DNA of 64,000 nucleotides from Gnetum montanum (Eukaryota; Streptophyta; Gnetopsida; Gnetales; Gnetaceae). The stretch covers positions 270,268 through 334,267 of the forward strand of contig MNCI01003573.1 in the NCBI GenBank assembly GCA_015680685.1. The letters are read 5' to 3'. The translations under genes were made by a program, and so were the position numbers. Below are positions 45,647 to 55,113 of this stretch, in pieces; position 1 is the first letter of the stretch, and every line of letters begins with the position of its first letter. The notes below the pieces were generated by a model that had not been told where the DNA came from, did no database searches, and worked only from the letters and a program-made list of their open reading frames with translations.

Positions 45647-46910
45647 ATATCTTCTTCTCCACACAAAAGCGCTTCACCACCTAGGACCAACACTAGAGAT
45701 AGTCAGCGGCACGACACACATAACCAAAATCTGACAGTTCCTCAACAATTCAGTGTGGTATATATTCATCATAATGAATATATACCCAACTTTACCTTTG
45801 TCTTTCATCAACACAAACAACTGCGTTGGAAAGACTTGGAAGGTAACATAGTGTTGCCTCCAGACAGAGCTGCCCCCAACATGCTCCTTCGTGCCCTTGC
45901 ATGAATAGGCATGTCACAATTATATGCTGAGTACATTGCATGCAATTACAATGTAAGGGACTACCATCCCATAGAAGTGCAACGTCAATGGGACATGCAG
46001 CAGGAGAGTTATCACACATCATTGAAGGGCAAACGGCCCCATAATGCTTCACCCGTCTTAAATGAAATTGAGGGTGGTAAACCTGTTTTCATAGGTTTTC
46101 CACAAAACGATGTTCCCCCTCCTAACGATGGTCAGGAGGTGGTGTATCAAAACCTGCGCTCCACGATTTACAATCTTGGTTCTAATTCCCAAGAACACCA
46201 AGTGTTCAACAAGGGAACACGAACACATGATAAGGGTGAGCATTCTAATCATCATCACGATCGAAGCCAGGACCACCAAAGAGAAGGTAGGGAACATCAT
46301 CATGGTGATGGTTCTCCTTCTTCTTCACCTTCATCGCAACTATCACCCTCTCCTTCAACATCAGGATGCAGTCATAAGGAACCTAACCGTGAGGATAAGG
46401 GTAAGCAAAATGAGAGACCTTGATGAGAGAGTCGAGAGCAAGGACAAGGACAGTCTAGAGAATCATGAAATGAAAGAAGGGAAAGTAGGGAATGGTGTAG
46501 ACATCACAAATGCCATGAAAGAAATGACCATGAAGAACCCCTACTTGCAACCTGAAGCATGTTAGACATCACGGAGGCTATTAGAATACCTACAAGACAC
46601 CAAAAAGATAGCCGAATCAAGAGACTAGACCTGAATAATATCCCACGATTTGAGGGGGGATACAATGTTGATCCACAGAACCACTTACAGGCATTTCACG
46701 ATGCCTGTGCCTTGAAAAACATTGAGAACGAGTGGCAAAATTTAAAGTTATTCTCAAGGACACTCATAAAAGAAGTAGAAAGATGGTACCGGTCCTTAGA
46801 ATCGAAATCCATTCAAAGGTGGAGTACAATGCTAGAACTATTTAATGATAAATACCAAACGTACTCTTGGGTGTCCAACTTGTGAAAGCAGATCCAAGGA
46901 TGGAAGCAGA
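45647..46910 (+). pseudogene. gag N-terminal half, element E
   Basis: The frame starts at ISSSPHKSASPPRTN; the expected ATG (present in G) is ATA here. It shows the complete N-terminal block missing in G (VVYIHHNEYIPNFTFVFHQH, EGNIVLPPDRAAPNMLLRAL). A His-rich segment (NHHHDRSQDHQREGREHHHG near 46245-46305) follows in an open frame to 46423. After a frameshift comes the capsid part (DVDPQNHLQAFHDACAL-like, WYRSLESKSIQRWSTMLELF). Element F interrupts it after QIQGWKQ; the rest is at 53026. Confidence 0.8.
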
Positions 46911-47834
46911 TGATGAGTGGTGAGGTACCCCTACACTCAACCATATGAATACGAGCATTTTCACGCGTGACCCGGTCGAACTCCGCAAACAGACTAGTTG
47001 TGGCACCTAGACAATTAGCCTTAGGTCGCAGTTCACTGTCTTCCCACCTGGACTAGTATTAGCTTTGTCACGTATGGTTTAGTCCAAAGTGAGGTGTATG
47101 ATGGGTTTCTAATCTAATGCTACTCCTGAAGGCTGTGGAAAGTAATATTAACTAATCTAGGAGAGAGAGAGGGTAAGAGAATCTAATTTAGCCTAAGTGC
47201 GATGAGCATCTGTTCCTTGATTATCCGTACACATCTTAGACTTTGTGCATGACTACCACTGGGATTACCAAGCGCAGATCCTAGGTACGCCACTAGGTTA
47301 CCAAGTAGTCACACTTAAATGTTTGTAATCAAGTCGTACTCATTCCACGTTCTAATGTGAGTTTAAGGGTGAGAGAGTATTAACTAAGAAAGTAGTAAAT
47401 AACAATAATAATTAAATAATTAAACAATTAAACTAAGTGAATGTTGTAATGATGAAGTAATCTCGATCTTCATTTTTGGTCATGTGCGTGTCCAAGTACG
47501 TCACACTCAAATAAGGATGTTGTACAACTACATTCACCACACTGTGGGCATACACTGGAAAATAATCTATCTCTGGAGGGATAAAATTGCTAGAGTTTAG
47601 CTACAATCTAAATCTAGAGGCCTAAAACTAGGAAAGCCACCTCTTATTTATAGGAATTGAGGCAGGACATGATATCACATACATGATATTGTGTACACGA
47701 TATCGCAGCTCTGATATTGTGTACGCAATATCACAGCCCATGCAATATCACGGCTGTGATATCACAGCCACTGCAATATCATGGTTGTGATATCATGGCA
47801 GTGATATCACAGCCAGCAAATTCATGACTCATCA
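46911..47834 (-). repeat. 3' LTR of element F
   Basis: 924 bp, plus strand TGATGAGTGG to GACTCATCA. TATA on the minus strand TTCCTATAAATAAGAGG near 47640-47656; an expanded GATATC array sits between TATA and the LTR start. Confidence 0.9.
47665..47815 (-). repeat. GATATC palindrome array in U3 of F
   Basis: About ten copies of GATATC or one-base variants (GATATT, AATATC) spaced about 13-18 bases, often extended to GCGATATCGC-like or GTGATATCAC palindromes. The 5' LTR has a similar array at 52842-53003. Variants differ mostly by C-to-T or G-to-A. Confidence 0.8.
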
Positions 47835-47852
47835 TACCCCCACGACTGAATG
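47835..47852 (-). other. 3' polypurine tract of element F
   Basis: Minus strand TTCAGTCGTGGGGGTA directly before TGATGA. Confidence 0.8.
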
Positions 47853-48015
47853 AAAAGTCGTCCTCGAGTTACAAAGAGAACAAGCTCCATTGATTACACA
47901 GTGGATAGGTATGGGATTATTGACTGACTAGAATGGATTCATGCTACAGTGTGGAGTCAAAACAAAATTGAGACACAACACAAAAGAAAATCCTATGATT
48001 ACAAAATGGTGGAAC

Positions 48016-48783
48016 TCATGTAGTTCCTGGTGGCGGTGGCTCCTCCATTGGTGTCTTTCCCTTTTCTTGCCCTCTAGGTCTTAGAATTTGATGGCGTTGA
48101 AGTATGGCCTGGAGTTTCTCCTCTTGTAAGGCCTTGAGTGCCTTGGCATGTGCGTAAGTTTGTGCTTGTGCCATAGAGGCATCTCAGTCAGCCTTCTCTT
48201 TTTCTTTCACCACCCTTTTATTCTCTGTCAACAGTTTATTAAGTTGCTCAGTTCTGAAAGTGTGCAGCTGATTCTGAGCAACTTTTGGCCCTGTATTTAG
48301 AAGGTTTAATACTTCCAAAATGGCTTGAATAGAGAAATCAAAAATTACCCCACAATTGTTAACCATGGTACCTTCTTCTTTATTATTCCAAAATTGGTAC
48401 GTTTCCCCTAAGTACCAGGCACTGGTTTTAGAGAGGGTAGGCCATAAGAGGGATCCTTTGAGGTGATCCCTAATGGCCTCTGAAGCAAATTCTGCGAAAG
48501 GTCCAAATTTTAATTCCATGATTACTATAGTGAATATGGACCTTTCATGGATGGTCTGAACACAATCCTAGGTCAATGTGAGATATCGTCCCTGTTTAGA
48601 CGCTGCAGCAGCTCCTCCTTTCGCTTGCCTTGATTGTACAGCAGTAGGGTCTTCTTGGTGAATGCTAAATGATTATTCCTCCTGCTCTGCATGTTGTCTA
48701 GTAGGAACTTGTCCTTTACCTCTCCCAGGTTGTTTGATCGCACCTTGAGTAGGACCTTCCTGTTGTCCACGTTTCAGGACCAT
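48016..48783 (-). pseudogene. Accessory gene (aORF), short form, element F
   Basis: Starts MVLKRGQQEGPTQGAIKQPG at 48783 after TGATTGCAG and ends EPPPPGTT-stop at 48016; 255 codons with only a few stops (near 48670, 48570 and 48183). Domain 1 is nearly intact (open 48184-48519): FGPFAEFASEAIRDHL, WYLGETYQFWNNKEEGT, FDFSIQAILEVLNLLNTG. It is followed by a short basic heptad stretch (LNKLLTENKRVVKEKEKAD, AHAKALKALQEEK) in place of the long coiled coil, then the proline tail. So F keeps both ends and domain 1 but has lost most of the coiled coil. The best copy for studying domain 1. Confidence 0.75.
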
Positions 48784-49135
48784 CTGCAATCACACAGGTC
48801 AAGCATTAGTAAGGTTGTTTTTGAAGTTAAGTTATACCTTACTGCTTGCCTTAATTAATGATCTTATGTTATCATGTGTGATAGTGCCTAAAAGTTTGTA
48901 ATAATGAGTCCTGTGACTTAGGTGGTTTCCATTTTAGTTTCCTGGTATACCTAGGGATTAAATGATTTTTAGGCACAATTATTCTAAGTGTTATAGTTAA
49001 TTACCCTAGCTGATGTCCTTTGGACGATGATAAATTTCAAAAAATTTAGGCACTTTTTGGCAAGTTTCCCTCCCCCACAACTAAGCTGAACACTCCGGGT
49101 TCAAGCAAGTTCAAACGGAATTAAAATCAGAGTAC
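48784..49135 (-). other. Putative intron before accessory gene, element F
   Basis: The acceptor GTGTGATTGCAG ends at 48784. A perfect TACTAAT branch motif is at 48805-48811 on the minus strand. The donor is less clear (GCTTGCTG|GTACTC at 49135). A G-run (GTTGTGGGGGAGG at 49071-49083) is inside the intron. Confidence 0.45.
49071..49085 (-). other. Internal polypurine-like motif, element F
   Basis: Minus strand CTTAGTTGTGGGGGA, equivalent to the internal motifs of the pol-containing elements. Confidence 0.5.
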
Positions 49136-49311
49136 CAGCAAGCGAAATATACTTAGAGAAGCAAGGGTTGCTCAATCGCAAGTCGTAGAGAAAAAATTCA
49201 AAAACTCCCTAGTGTGAATGACAAAATGATGCTAAGTGTTGTGGGAGGTCACCTATTTATAGGTTGCGGTGACACGATATCGCGTACAATACATTGCATA
49301 CGTGATATCAT
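49136..49311 (-). promoter_or_regulatory. Putative internal promoter and leader exon, element F
   Basis: GATATC palindromes (GCGATATCGTG at 49274-49284, and GATATCACGTATGC at 49298-49311) precede CCTATAAATAGGT at 49252-49263. The leader GGGAGTTTTTGAATTTTTTC follows. The block resembles the LTR promoter of the same element (CCTATAAATAAGAGG next to the GATATC array). Confidence 0.55.
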
Positions 49312-50330
49312 GTCCCTAGTGACATGAGGCACAACAAAAATACCGAATTTTTAAAGGATTTTCTTGAAATTAACGTTGTACATTGAGGACATTGGCGATT
49401 ATTAAGGGGTTCTAGGGTAATTCCATTAATTCAAAAGGCATAATTAATGATGATGGTGATGATTTTATCAATAAAACCTTGGGTGGTAAGAAAAAGGTTA
49501 TGTAATAATACATAAGAACGTTGAAATTCAGAGGGATAATAGTAGGAAAAGAAAATCATTTGAAAATTATGCTAAGGGTAAGAAATGGTGTGTCTGAGAG
49601 ATTTCATAAGTGAGAATTACAAAAGATTACACAAGTGGGCCCTCCCTAAAGCAGGTTCTAACCTATAATGCCCTTGTGTAACCACACTTAAAGTGTCTGT
49701 GGGCACTAGAAGGGTTAAATGTAATCCACACTAACTCCCCAAAGAACACACATGTAAATATCATCAGAATGAGATGAAAATTCTATGCTACATGGGACAT
49801 GAGATAACTGACCCAGGGCATAGTGAATCCTGCATGAAAAACATGATTAAGGTGTCATTAACCCATCGTTCCAAGATCAGAACCAAGTCCATCCTTCTAA
49901 TCAGTGACATCGCATTGTTTCATCCCATGATGAATAATTATGAGAGTACCATAACAACAAGGCGTACGATCACTTGGCGTTTTATTCAAGGGAGGAGTGA
50001 CTTTTGTTTTATGGCACTTTGTTTTTCTTTTTCTTTTCGCTTTCTCTTTTTTTCCTTTTTGAATACTGAATCCAGAGAAGTTGCCAACCTTCAGGCATGG
50101 GTGCATGTCTTTCTAGTGGAACCCCCTAGAACAACATTGGATTTTTTAGTGCCCTTTTGATTACTCTTACTCCCATTTTTCATTAGATCTACAAGGATCT
50201 TAGTACAACCACATTGGANGTTGCTATTAGAAGGGGGGATATCCTTCATAGCTAAACGGTTGAGGATGGCAAGGATTAATAAATGACGACAGGGATCCTT
50301 GCATGTTGGAAATATTGGAACTCGGTCATA
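49312..50330 (-). other. Spacer of element F, non-coding
   Basis: No protease or polymerase motif in any frame. Contains short text shared with the spacers of D and G. One undetermined base at 50219. Confidence 0.55.
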
Positions 50331-52207
50331 CTTACCCCATCAGGTTTCACACACTTGATTATAATGAGCATAGTGGGGCAATTTGTACGATGTAGTTCCT
50401 GGATAACAAGTTGACCCACTATAATATTTGGGACGTTAGATGGTATGCAAGGATTGGTTTGTCACTCTCTGTTCCTATGTTGATTGGGCCGTGTGGTTGT
50501 TGGAGTGTGAGTTGGTGGCCCTTATGAAGTTACATGAGGTGTTGGATTCAAAGATGAGGGTGCACCACAGTGTGGGACTTGTGCTAAGTTGGAGGATGCA
50601 GTGGCCTTGAAGTTGTGTTGTCCCTTCTTATGGCCATGTTTAAAGAAGGGGCGCTTTTAATGTTGCTAAGGTTTCTCACTACTGTTGGCAGTATTAGCAC
50701 AAGTAACGTTCGTGGGTTGTTGTGGTGGTGCAGACACCTTAGGAACAGTTGGTGGCGGTATGGAAGGAGTGAAAGGATGAGAATGTTGAAAGTTACGAGG
50801 AGTATAAGGTGCACAAGGTGGTGATTATGTTGGAGGCATGGGTTGATAGTATTCAGGAGAATGGTATTGTGGTGAGATAAAGTGTGTTGGCCCAGCTGGA
50901 CAAACAGGGTGTTGAATAAGATAAGCGTTTGGGTTCGAATGATATGAAGGGTGTCTCTAGTCTAAGGGTGGTTTCCCCCACGACTGGGGTTGTTTCCACT
51001 ATGATCGAACACAGTATCTCTGTATGAACTCTGGATGTAATGTGTTTTCCCAATACTCATGTAAATGTAACAATATTGGGCATTGGCCCTTGGGATGATC
51101 ATACAGGCATATGTTGCATTCATACGTATGATTGGCAGTTGAGATCTTATTTTCCTTATCCCTTCTTTTCAATTGTCTACTATTTTTTCCTGCTTCTTGG
51201 GTTATCAAAACTTTATCTCCAATAACGTTGATAAATTCTCCACACTTTTGATACGTCCATTCCAACATCTTATTCATCTTTGCCTCGGCTTCTTCTAATG
51301 ATTGTTGTATTGGCAAGGATGATTCTTTCTCCTTGTGATTGATTGATTTCTCCTTTTTATGATCGTGGACCTTTGTTAAGTTAGGACTTGGGTCCCGTTG
51401 ATGTTTTTCAACACTCTCCCATCTAGCCATTTCTCCTTCCTCTTTTACTACCCGCTTAATAAGCTCTTGGACTTGATGGGTTCATAGTTCATATAGTTGA
51501 CCTTGGGCATACATTCCTAAGGTCTTTCTTGTTTCATTACGTAGCCCATCAATGATATGGTACATTAGCCTTTCCTCGGAGAACCCACAGCTTAGACATT
51601 TGTTTAACAGTGCGTAATATCTTTCTAAGGCCATGTCCAAGGGTTTATGTTGTGCTTGTTTCCATCCTTGGATTTGTTTCCTCAAGGCTAACACTCTTGC
51701 GTAGGTTTGATATTTTTCATTAAAGAGTTCTACCATTGTTGACCAGCGTCGTATTGAATTCAGTTTTAACGATCTATACCATACTTTTGCTTAGTCAACG
51801 AGTGTCATAGGAAAGAGCTTAAGTTTTTTCCACCTATTATCAATGTTATTCCATGTGTAGGCATCGTAGAAGGCTTGTAAATGTTGATGTGGGTCTAAGT
51901 CATAGCCTCCTGAAAATTTAGAAAAGTTGTTTAAATTGAGCCTGGGTAGACGGCTCTCTTTACGATGCCTACGTGAGATTCGAATAGCCTCTTCTATTTG
52001 CGTTAGGCTTGTAGTGGCCAGTAGGGGTTCATCATCATCGCATAAGTTATGCTTTCGTGTGTTGGGATGGCGTTGCTTTCGTTCATGTTTATAAGAAACC
52101 CCCACTTCAGGTTGTGTACTCCAATCTTCATCATCATATAGTTCGTTGGTTCTCCAATGAACTTCCTCACTAAGTGTGGCATTATCGTGATCTTGTAGGA
52201 GAGGCAT
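50331..52207 (-). pseudogene. gag, element F, best-preserved gag
   Basis: Starts MPLLQDHDNATLSEEVHW at 52207. It lacks the longer N-terminal block of E and N. The capsid part is almost open: GYDLDPHQHLQAFYDAYTWN, RRWSTMVELFNEKYQTYARV and FSEERLMYHIIDGLRNETRK, with stops only at 51793 and 51480. A basic/acidic coiled stretch leads to the zinc knuckle CNICLYDHPKGQCP near 51063-51104 (Cys-x2-Cys-x3-His-x4-Cys, all residues present). A Pro/His-rich tail with more stops extends to about 50331. Gag would form the particle that packages F RNA, with enzymes supplied by another element. Confidence 0.85.
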
Positions 52208-52272
52208 TGTTGTGAAGTTGTGTGTGAATTACGTGTGACTTTCTATAATTATTTCTTTCTAAAAGATATATC

Positions 52273-52509
52273 NNNNNNNNNNNNNNNNNNNNNNNNNNNN
52301 NNNNNNNNNNNNNNNNNNNNNNNNNNNNNNNNNNNNNNNNNNNNNNNNNNNNNNNNNNNNNNNNNNNNNNNNNNNNNNNNNNNNNNNNNNNNNNNNNNNN
52401 NNNNNNNNNNNNNNNNNNNNNNNNNNNNNNNNNNNNNNNNNNNNNNNNNNNNNNNNNNNNNNNNNNNNNNNNNNNNNNNNNNNNNNNNNNNNNNNNNNNN
52501 NNNNNNNNN
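52273..52509. other. Assembly gap
   Basis: 237 undetermined bases. By comparison with the 3' LTR it must hide about 427 bp of LTR plus PBS and leader of F, so its true length is larger. Confidence 0.9.
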
Positions 52510-53025
52510 GTACTCATTCCGCGTTCTAATGTGAGTTTAAGGGTGAGAGAGTATTAACTAAGAAAGTAGTAAATAACAATAACAATTAAATAATTAAACA
52601 ATTAAACTAAGTGAATGCTGCAATGATGAAGTAATCTCGATCTTTATTTCCGGTCATGTGCGTGTCCAAGTACGTCACACTCGAATAAGGATGTCGTACA
52701 ATTACATTCATCACACTGTGGGCATACACTGGAAAATAATCTATCTCTAGAGGGATAAAATTGCCAGAGTTTAGCTACAATCTAAATCTAGATGCCTAAA
52801 ATTGGGAAAGCCACCTCTTATTTATAGGAATTGAGGTAGGCCGTGATATCGCATACGTGATATCGCGTACACGATATCGCGGCTGATGAAATATCGCAGC
52901 TGTTATATCATGTACGCAATATCGCAGCACATGCGATATCATGGCTATGATATCACAGCCACTACGATATCATAGTTGTGATATCATGGTAATGATATCA
53001 TAGCCAACAAATTCATGACTCATCA
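52510..53025 (-). repeat. 5' LTR of element F (partial)
   Basis: Matches 47338-47834 of the 3' LTR, with differences nearly all C/T or G/A. Ends CATCA at 53025, then E gag resumes. GATATC array at 52842-53003. Confidence 0.9.
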
Positions 53026-54300
53026 GCAAGGTAATCATGAACCCTTGGATGCTACCATGGGCCGATATTATGCATTATTACATTATTGCCCAGGCCATGG
53101 TTACGCACAATGGGATCAACTACGCCATCTCGTAGATGGGCTAAGACATGAAACCAGGAGAACCCTTGGAACATATGCCCAAGGGAGACTATCAGAGCTT
53201 AGATCCCATGAGGTCCATAGATTGCTGGCGCAAGTAGCTAAGGAAGAAGGAGAGCTACGTAACAAAGAAAGTGCGGAAGAGTATAACCGCGATCCTTCCC
53301 TCTAGAAAAGGGGAGTAAGATTCTGTGAGGAGGAGGATGAGTCACCACTTGAAGAGTTGGTGAGTAGGAAAACCTTGCCACTTCAGAAATTAACAACAGA
53401 AGTGTCGGCTAAGGTAGATCAAATGTGGGACTCCTTAGATAGTAGATTTGAAACTATCTTAAAAATCGTAGAGGAGTCTAAGGAGCGAAGTAGTGACCAT
53501 GATAAGAAAAAGAAGAGGGATTTGGACCATGCACGTAACAAAGGTAAGGGTAAATTAGCTATCACTGAAAAGGTTGTGGATTCTGATACAGACAATGATG
53601 GTGAATGTGAGATATTCCAATATGACCATCCTAAGGGATGTTGCCGATAATCTCACATCTGCAAGAGTCTGGGGTGTATGCACTTGACCCCAGACTTAAC
53701 AAACGGCAAGCACCCCGAAGGTTACCTTATCCCTAAGGAAATTCCATTAACTACTAACGTATTATCCAAGTGGAACTCCACCACAACCTATTGAGCAACA
53801 CCAGCAGTGGCAATACCCACAGTCATGGGGGATGCCACCACCTAGGCAACAATACCCTTACCAACAATCGGATCCATATGGCTACTACGTGCAGCAGCCA
53901 ATCTCTCTGAGTGACTCAGTTGGTCACACAACCCCACAACAACACTACCAAGCTTGGGAGTATTATAGGACTCCTTCTCCTGGGAGAGACACACCACATC
54001 CATACCATCCTCCAAACCCAGTCGCAACTCTTACACCTATAACTCCACTACCACCCGCTCCAGCAATGCAAGGGGAACTCCCCACTCAACCATAGCAACA
54101 TAATGCTACGAGAGCTGTAAACCTTCAACCTGCTACTGGTTCTAACAACCGTACAAGGAGAAGACCTTTCTTCAGAACCAACAGTCCAAACAAGCTCTCA
54201 CAACCATAAGTGGTTGAGCCTAAAAACACCTCTTCATCAAATAAGGCTTCGGAGCTCCCTTCAAACCACCAACAGAGCTCAATGCATATGGTTATGTTAA
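53026..54300 (+). pseudogene. gag C-terminal half, element E
   Basis: Continues the capsid end: NHEPLDATMGRYYALLHYC, QLRHLVDGLRHETRRTLGTY and SHEVHRLLAQVAKEEGELRN (open to 53305). Then a basic region (53357-53650) ends in CEIFQYDHPKGCC, where the second knuckle Cys is Phe. A Pro/Gln/Tyr-rich tail follows (QQYPYQQSDPYGYYVQQPIS). Confidence 0.85.
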
Positions 54301-55060
54301 TAGATACCGTCACTAACTAGATCTAGGTGGGCCACCTTCCCAAGAAATTCTCTACTCCTAGAAGTCCTCTAATCTACCTCCAAGTCGCTGGGAATGAACC
54401 ACGTAAGGCTCTTCTTGACTCAGGTTCCGAAGTCAACTTAATATCACAAGAAATGTATAAAGCCTAGAACCTACCTCCACTAAAGAAGAGCAATATTAGC
54501 TTAGAGCTAGCTGACCAGTCCATCACTATTCCTTTGGGATTGGTGGAGGACATCGTTACCACTGTGTGTGGTTGGTCATACCCAGCTGATTTCCTAGTGA
54601 TCCAAGTAAACAATGACAAAGGGGACTTCCCAATAATAATGGGGAGGGCATGGCTAAGTACCATAAACACATGCATAGGAATCCATGATCTTTCCTTGGA
54701 AATATCTAAGGAAAACACTTATGAAAAGATCGAGAAGAAGAAGGTTCCATGCATCACATACAGTGATACTAAGGGTGATAGCGTACAGGAACGTTCAGCA
54801 TCTCCTGTATGCAACCGGTGTGCCTAGGAAGTTAACATAAAAAAGTGCTTGTATGTAGCAACCACAAAACAAGAGAACACCCAGTGGTTGACAGCTAATC
54901 AAGAGAGCAACTCAGCACTGCGCATGAGATTAACTGGGGGACCAACTTGTGGCCACGTCGAAAGCATAGATACACTGGAATGAGAGTGTCGCCAACTTTC
55001 AACCCTTAAACCTGAAAAAATTAATTGGGAGAAGTTGGACACTTCTAAAAAATTCAAACA
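54301..55060 (+). pseudogene. Aspartic protease, element E, joined to spacer by deletion
   Basis: LLDSGSEVNLISQEMYKA keeps the catalytic DSG. Then comes an open stretch 54534-54827 (WSYPADFLVIQVNNDKGDFP, IIMGRAWLSTINTC). The linker after it ends near 55060 at KLDTSKKFKQA, and the next bases (TTATTTCAGATCTCTCCC) match G at 31893, after integrase. About 2.7 kb of RT-RNase H-integrase is missing. Confidence 0.85.
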
Positions 55061-55090
55061 AGCGCTCATTATTTCAGATCTCTCCCTTCC

Positions 55091-55113
55091 AACTTAGTCA
55101 TGGGGAAGATGGC
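55091..55113 (+). other. Internal polypurine-like motif, element E
   Basis: AACTTAGTCATGGGGAAGAT, same motif as G 31917-31937, about 30 bases after the deletion junction. Confidence 0.6.

Larger units (their letters stand above)
46911..53025 (-). mobile_element. Element F, non-autonomous element with gag and accessory gene but no pol
   Basis: LTRs in minus orientation at both ends. Between them, right to left: gag (52207-50331), spacer, putative internal promoter, intron, accessory gene (48783-48016), polypurine tract. No protease, RT, RNase H or integrase homology. It is inserted in the gag of E: the host reading resumes at 53026, and G shows the uninterrupted site (27200-27210). Flanks are GCAGA (46906-46910) and GCAAG (53026-53030), an imperfect duplication. 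LTR differences are nearly all transitions. This is the youngest layer of this stack. Confidence 0.85.

Noticed and set aside
49774-50160. 128-codon plus-strand frame in element F
   Set aside because: Antisense to F's spacer, with a Phe/Ser-rich low-complexity middle; no copy elsewhere.
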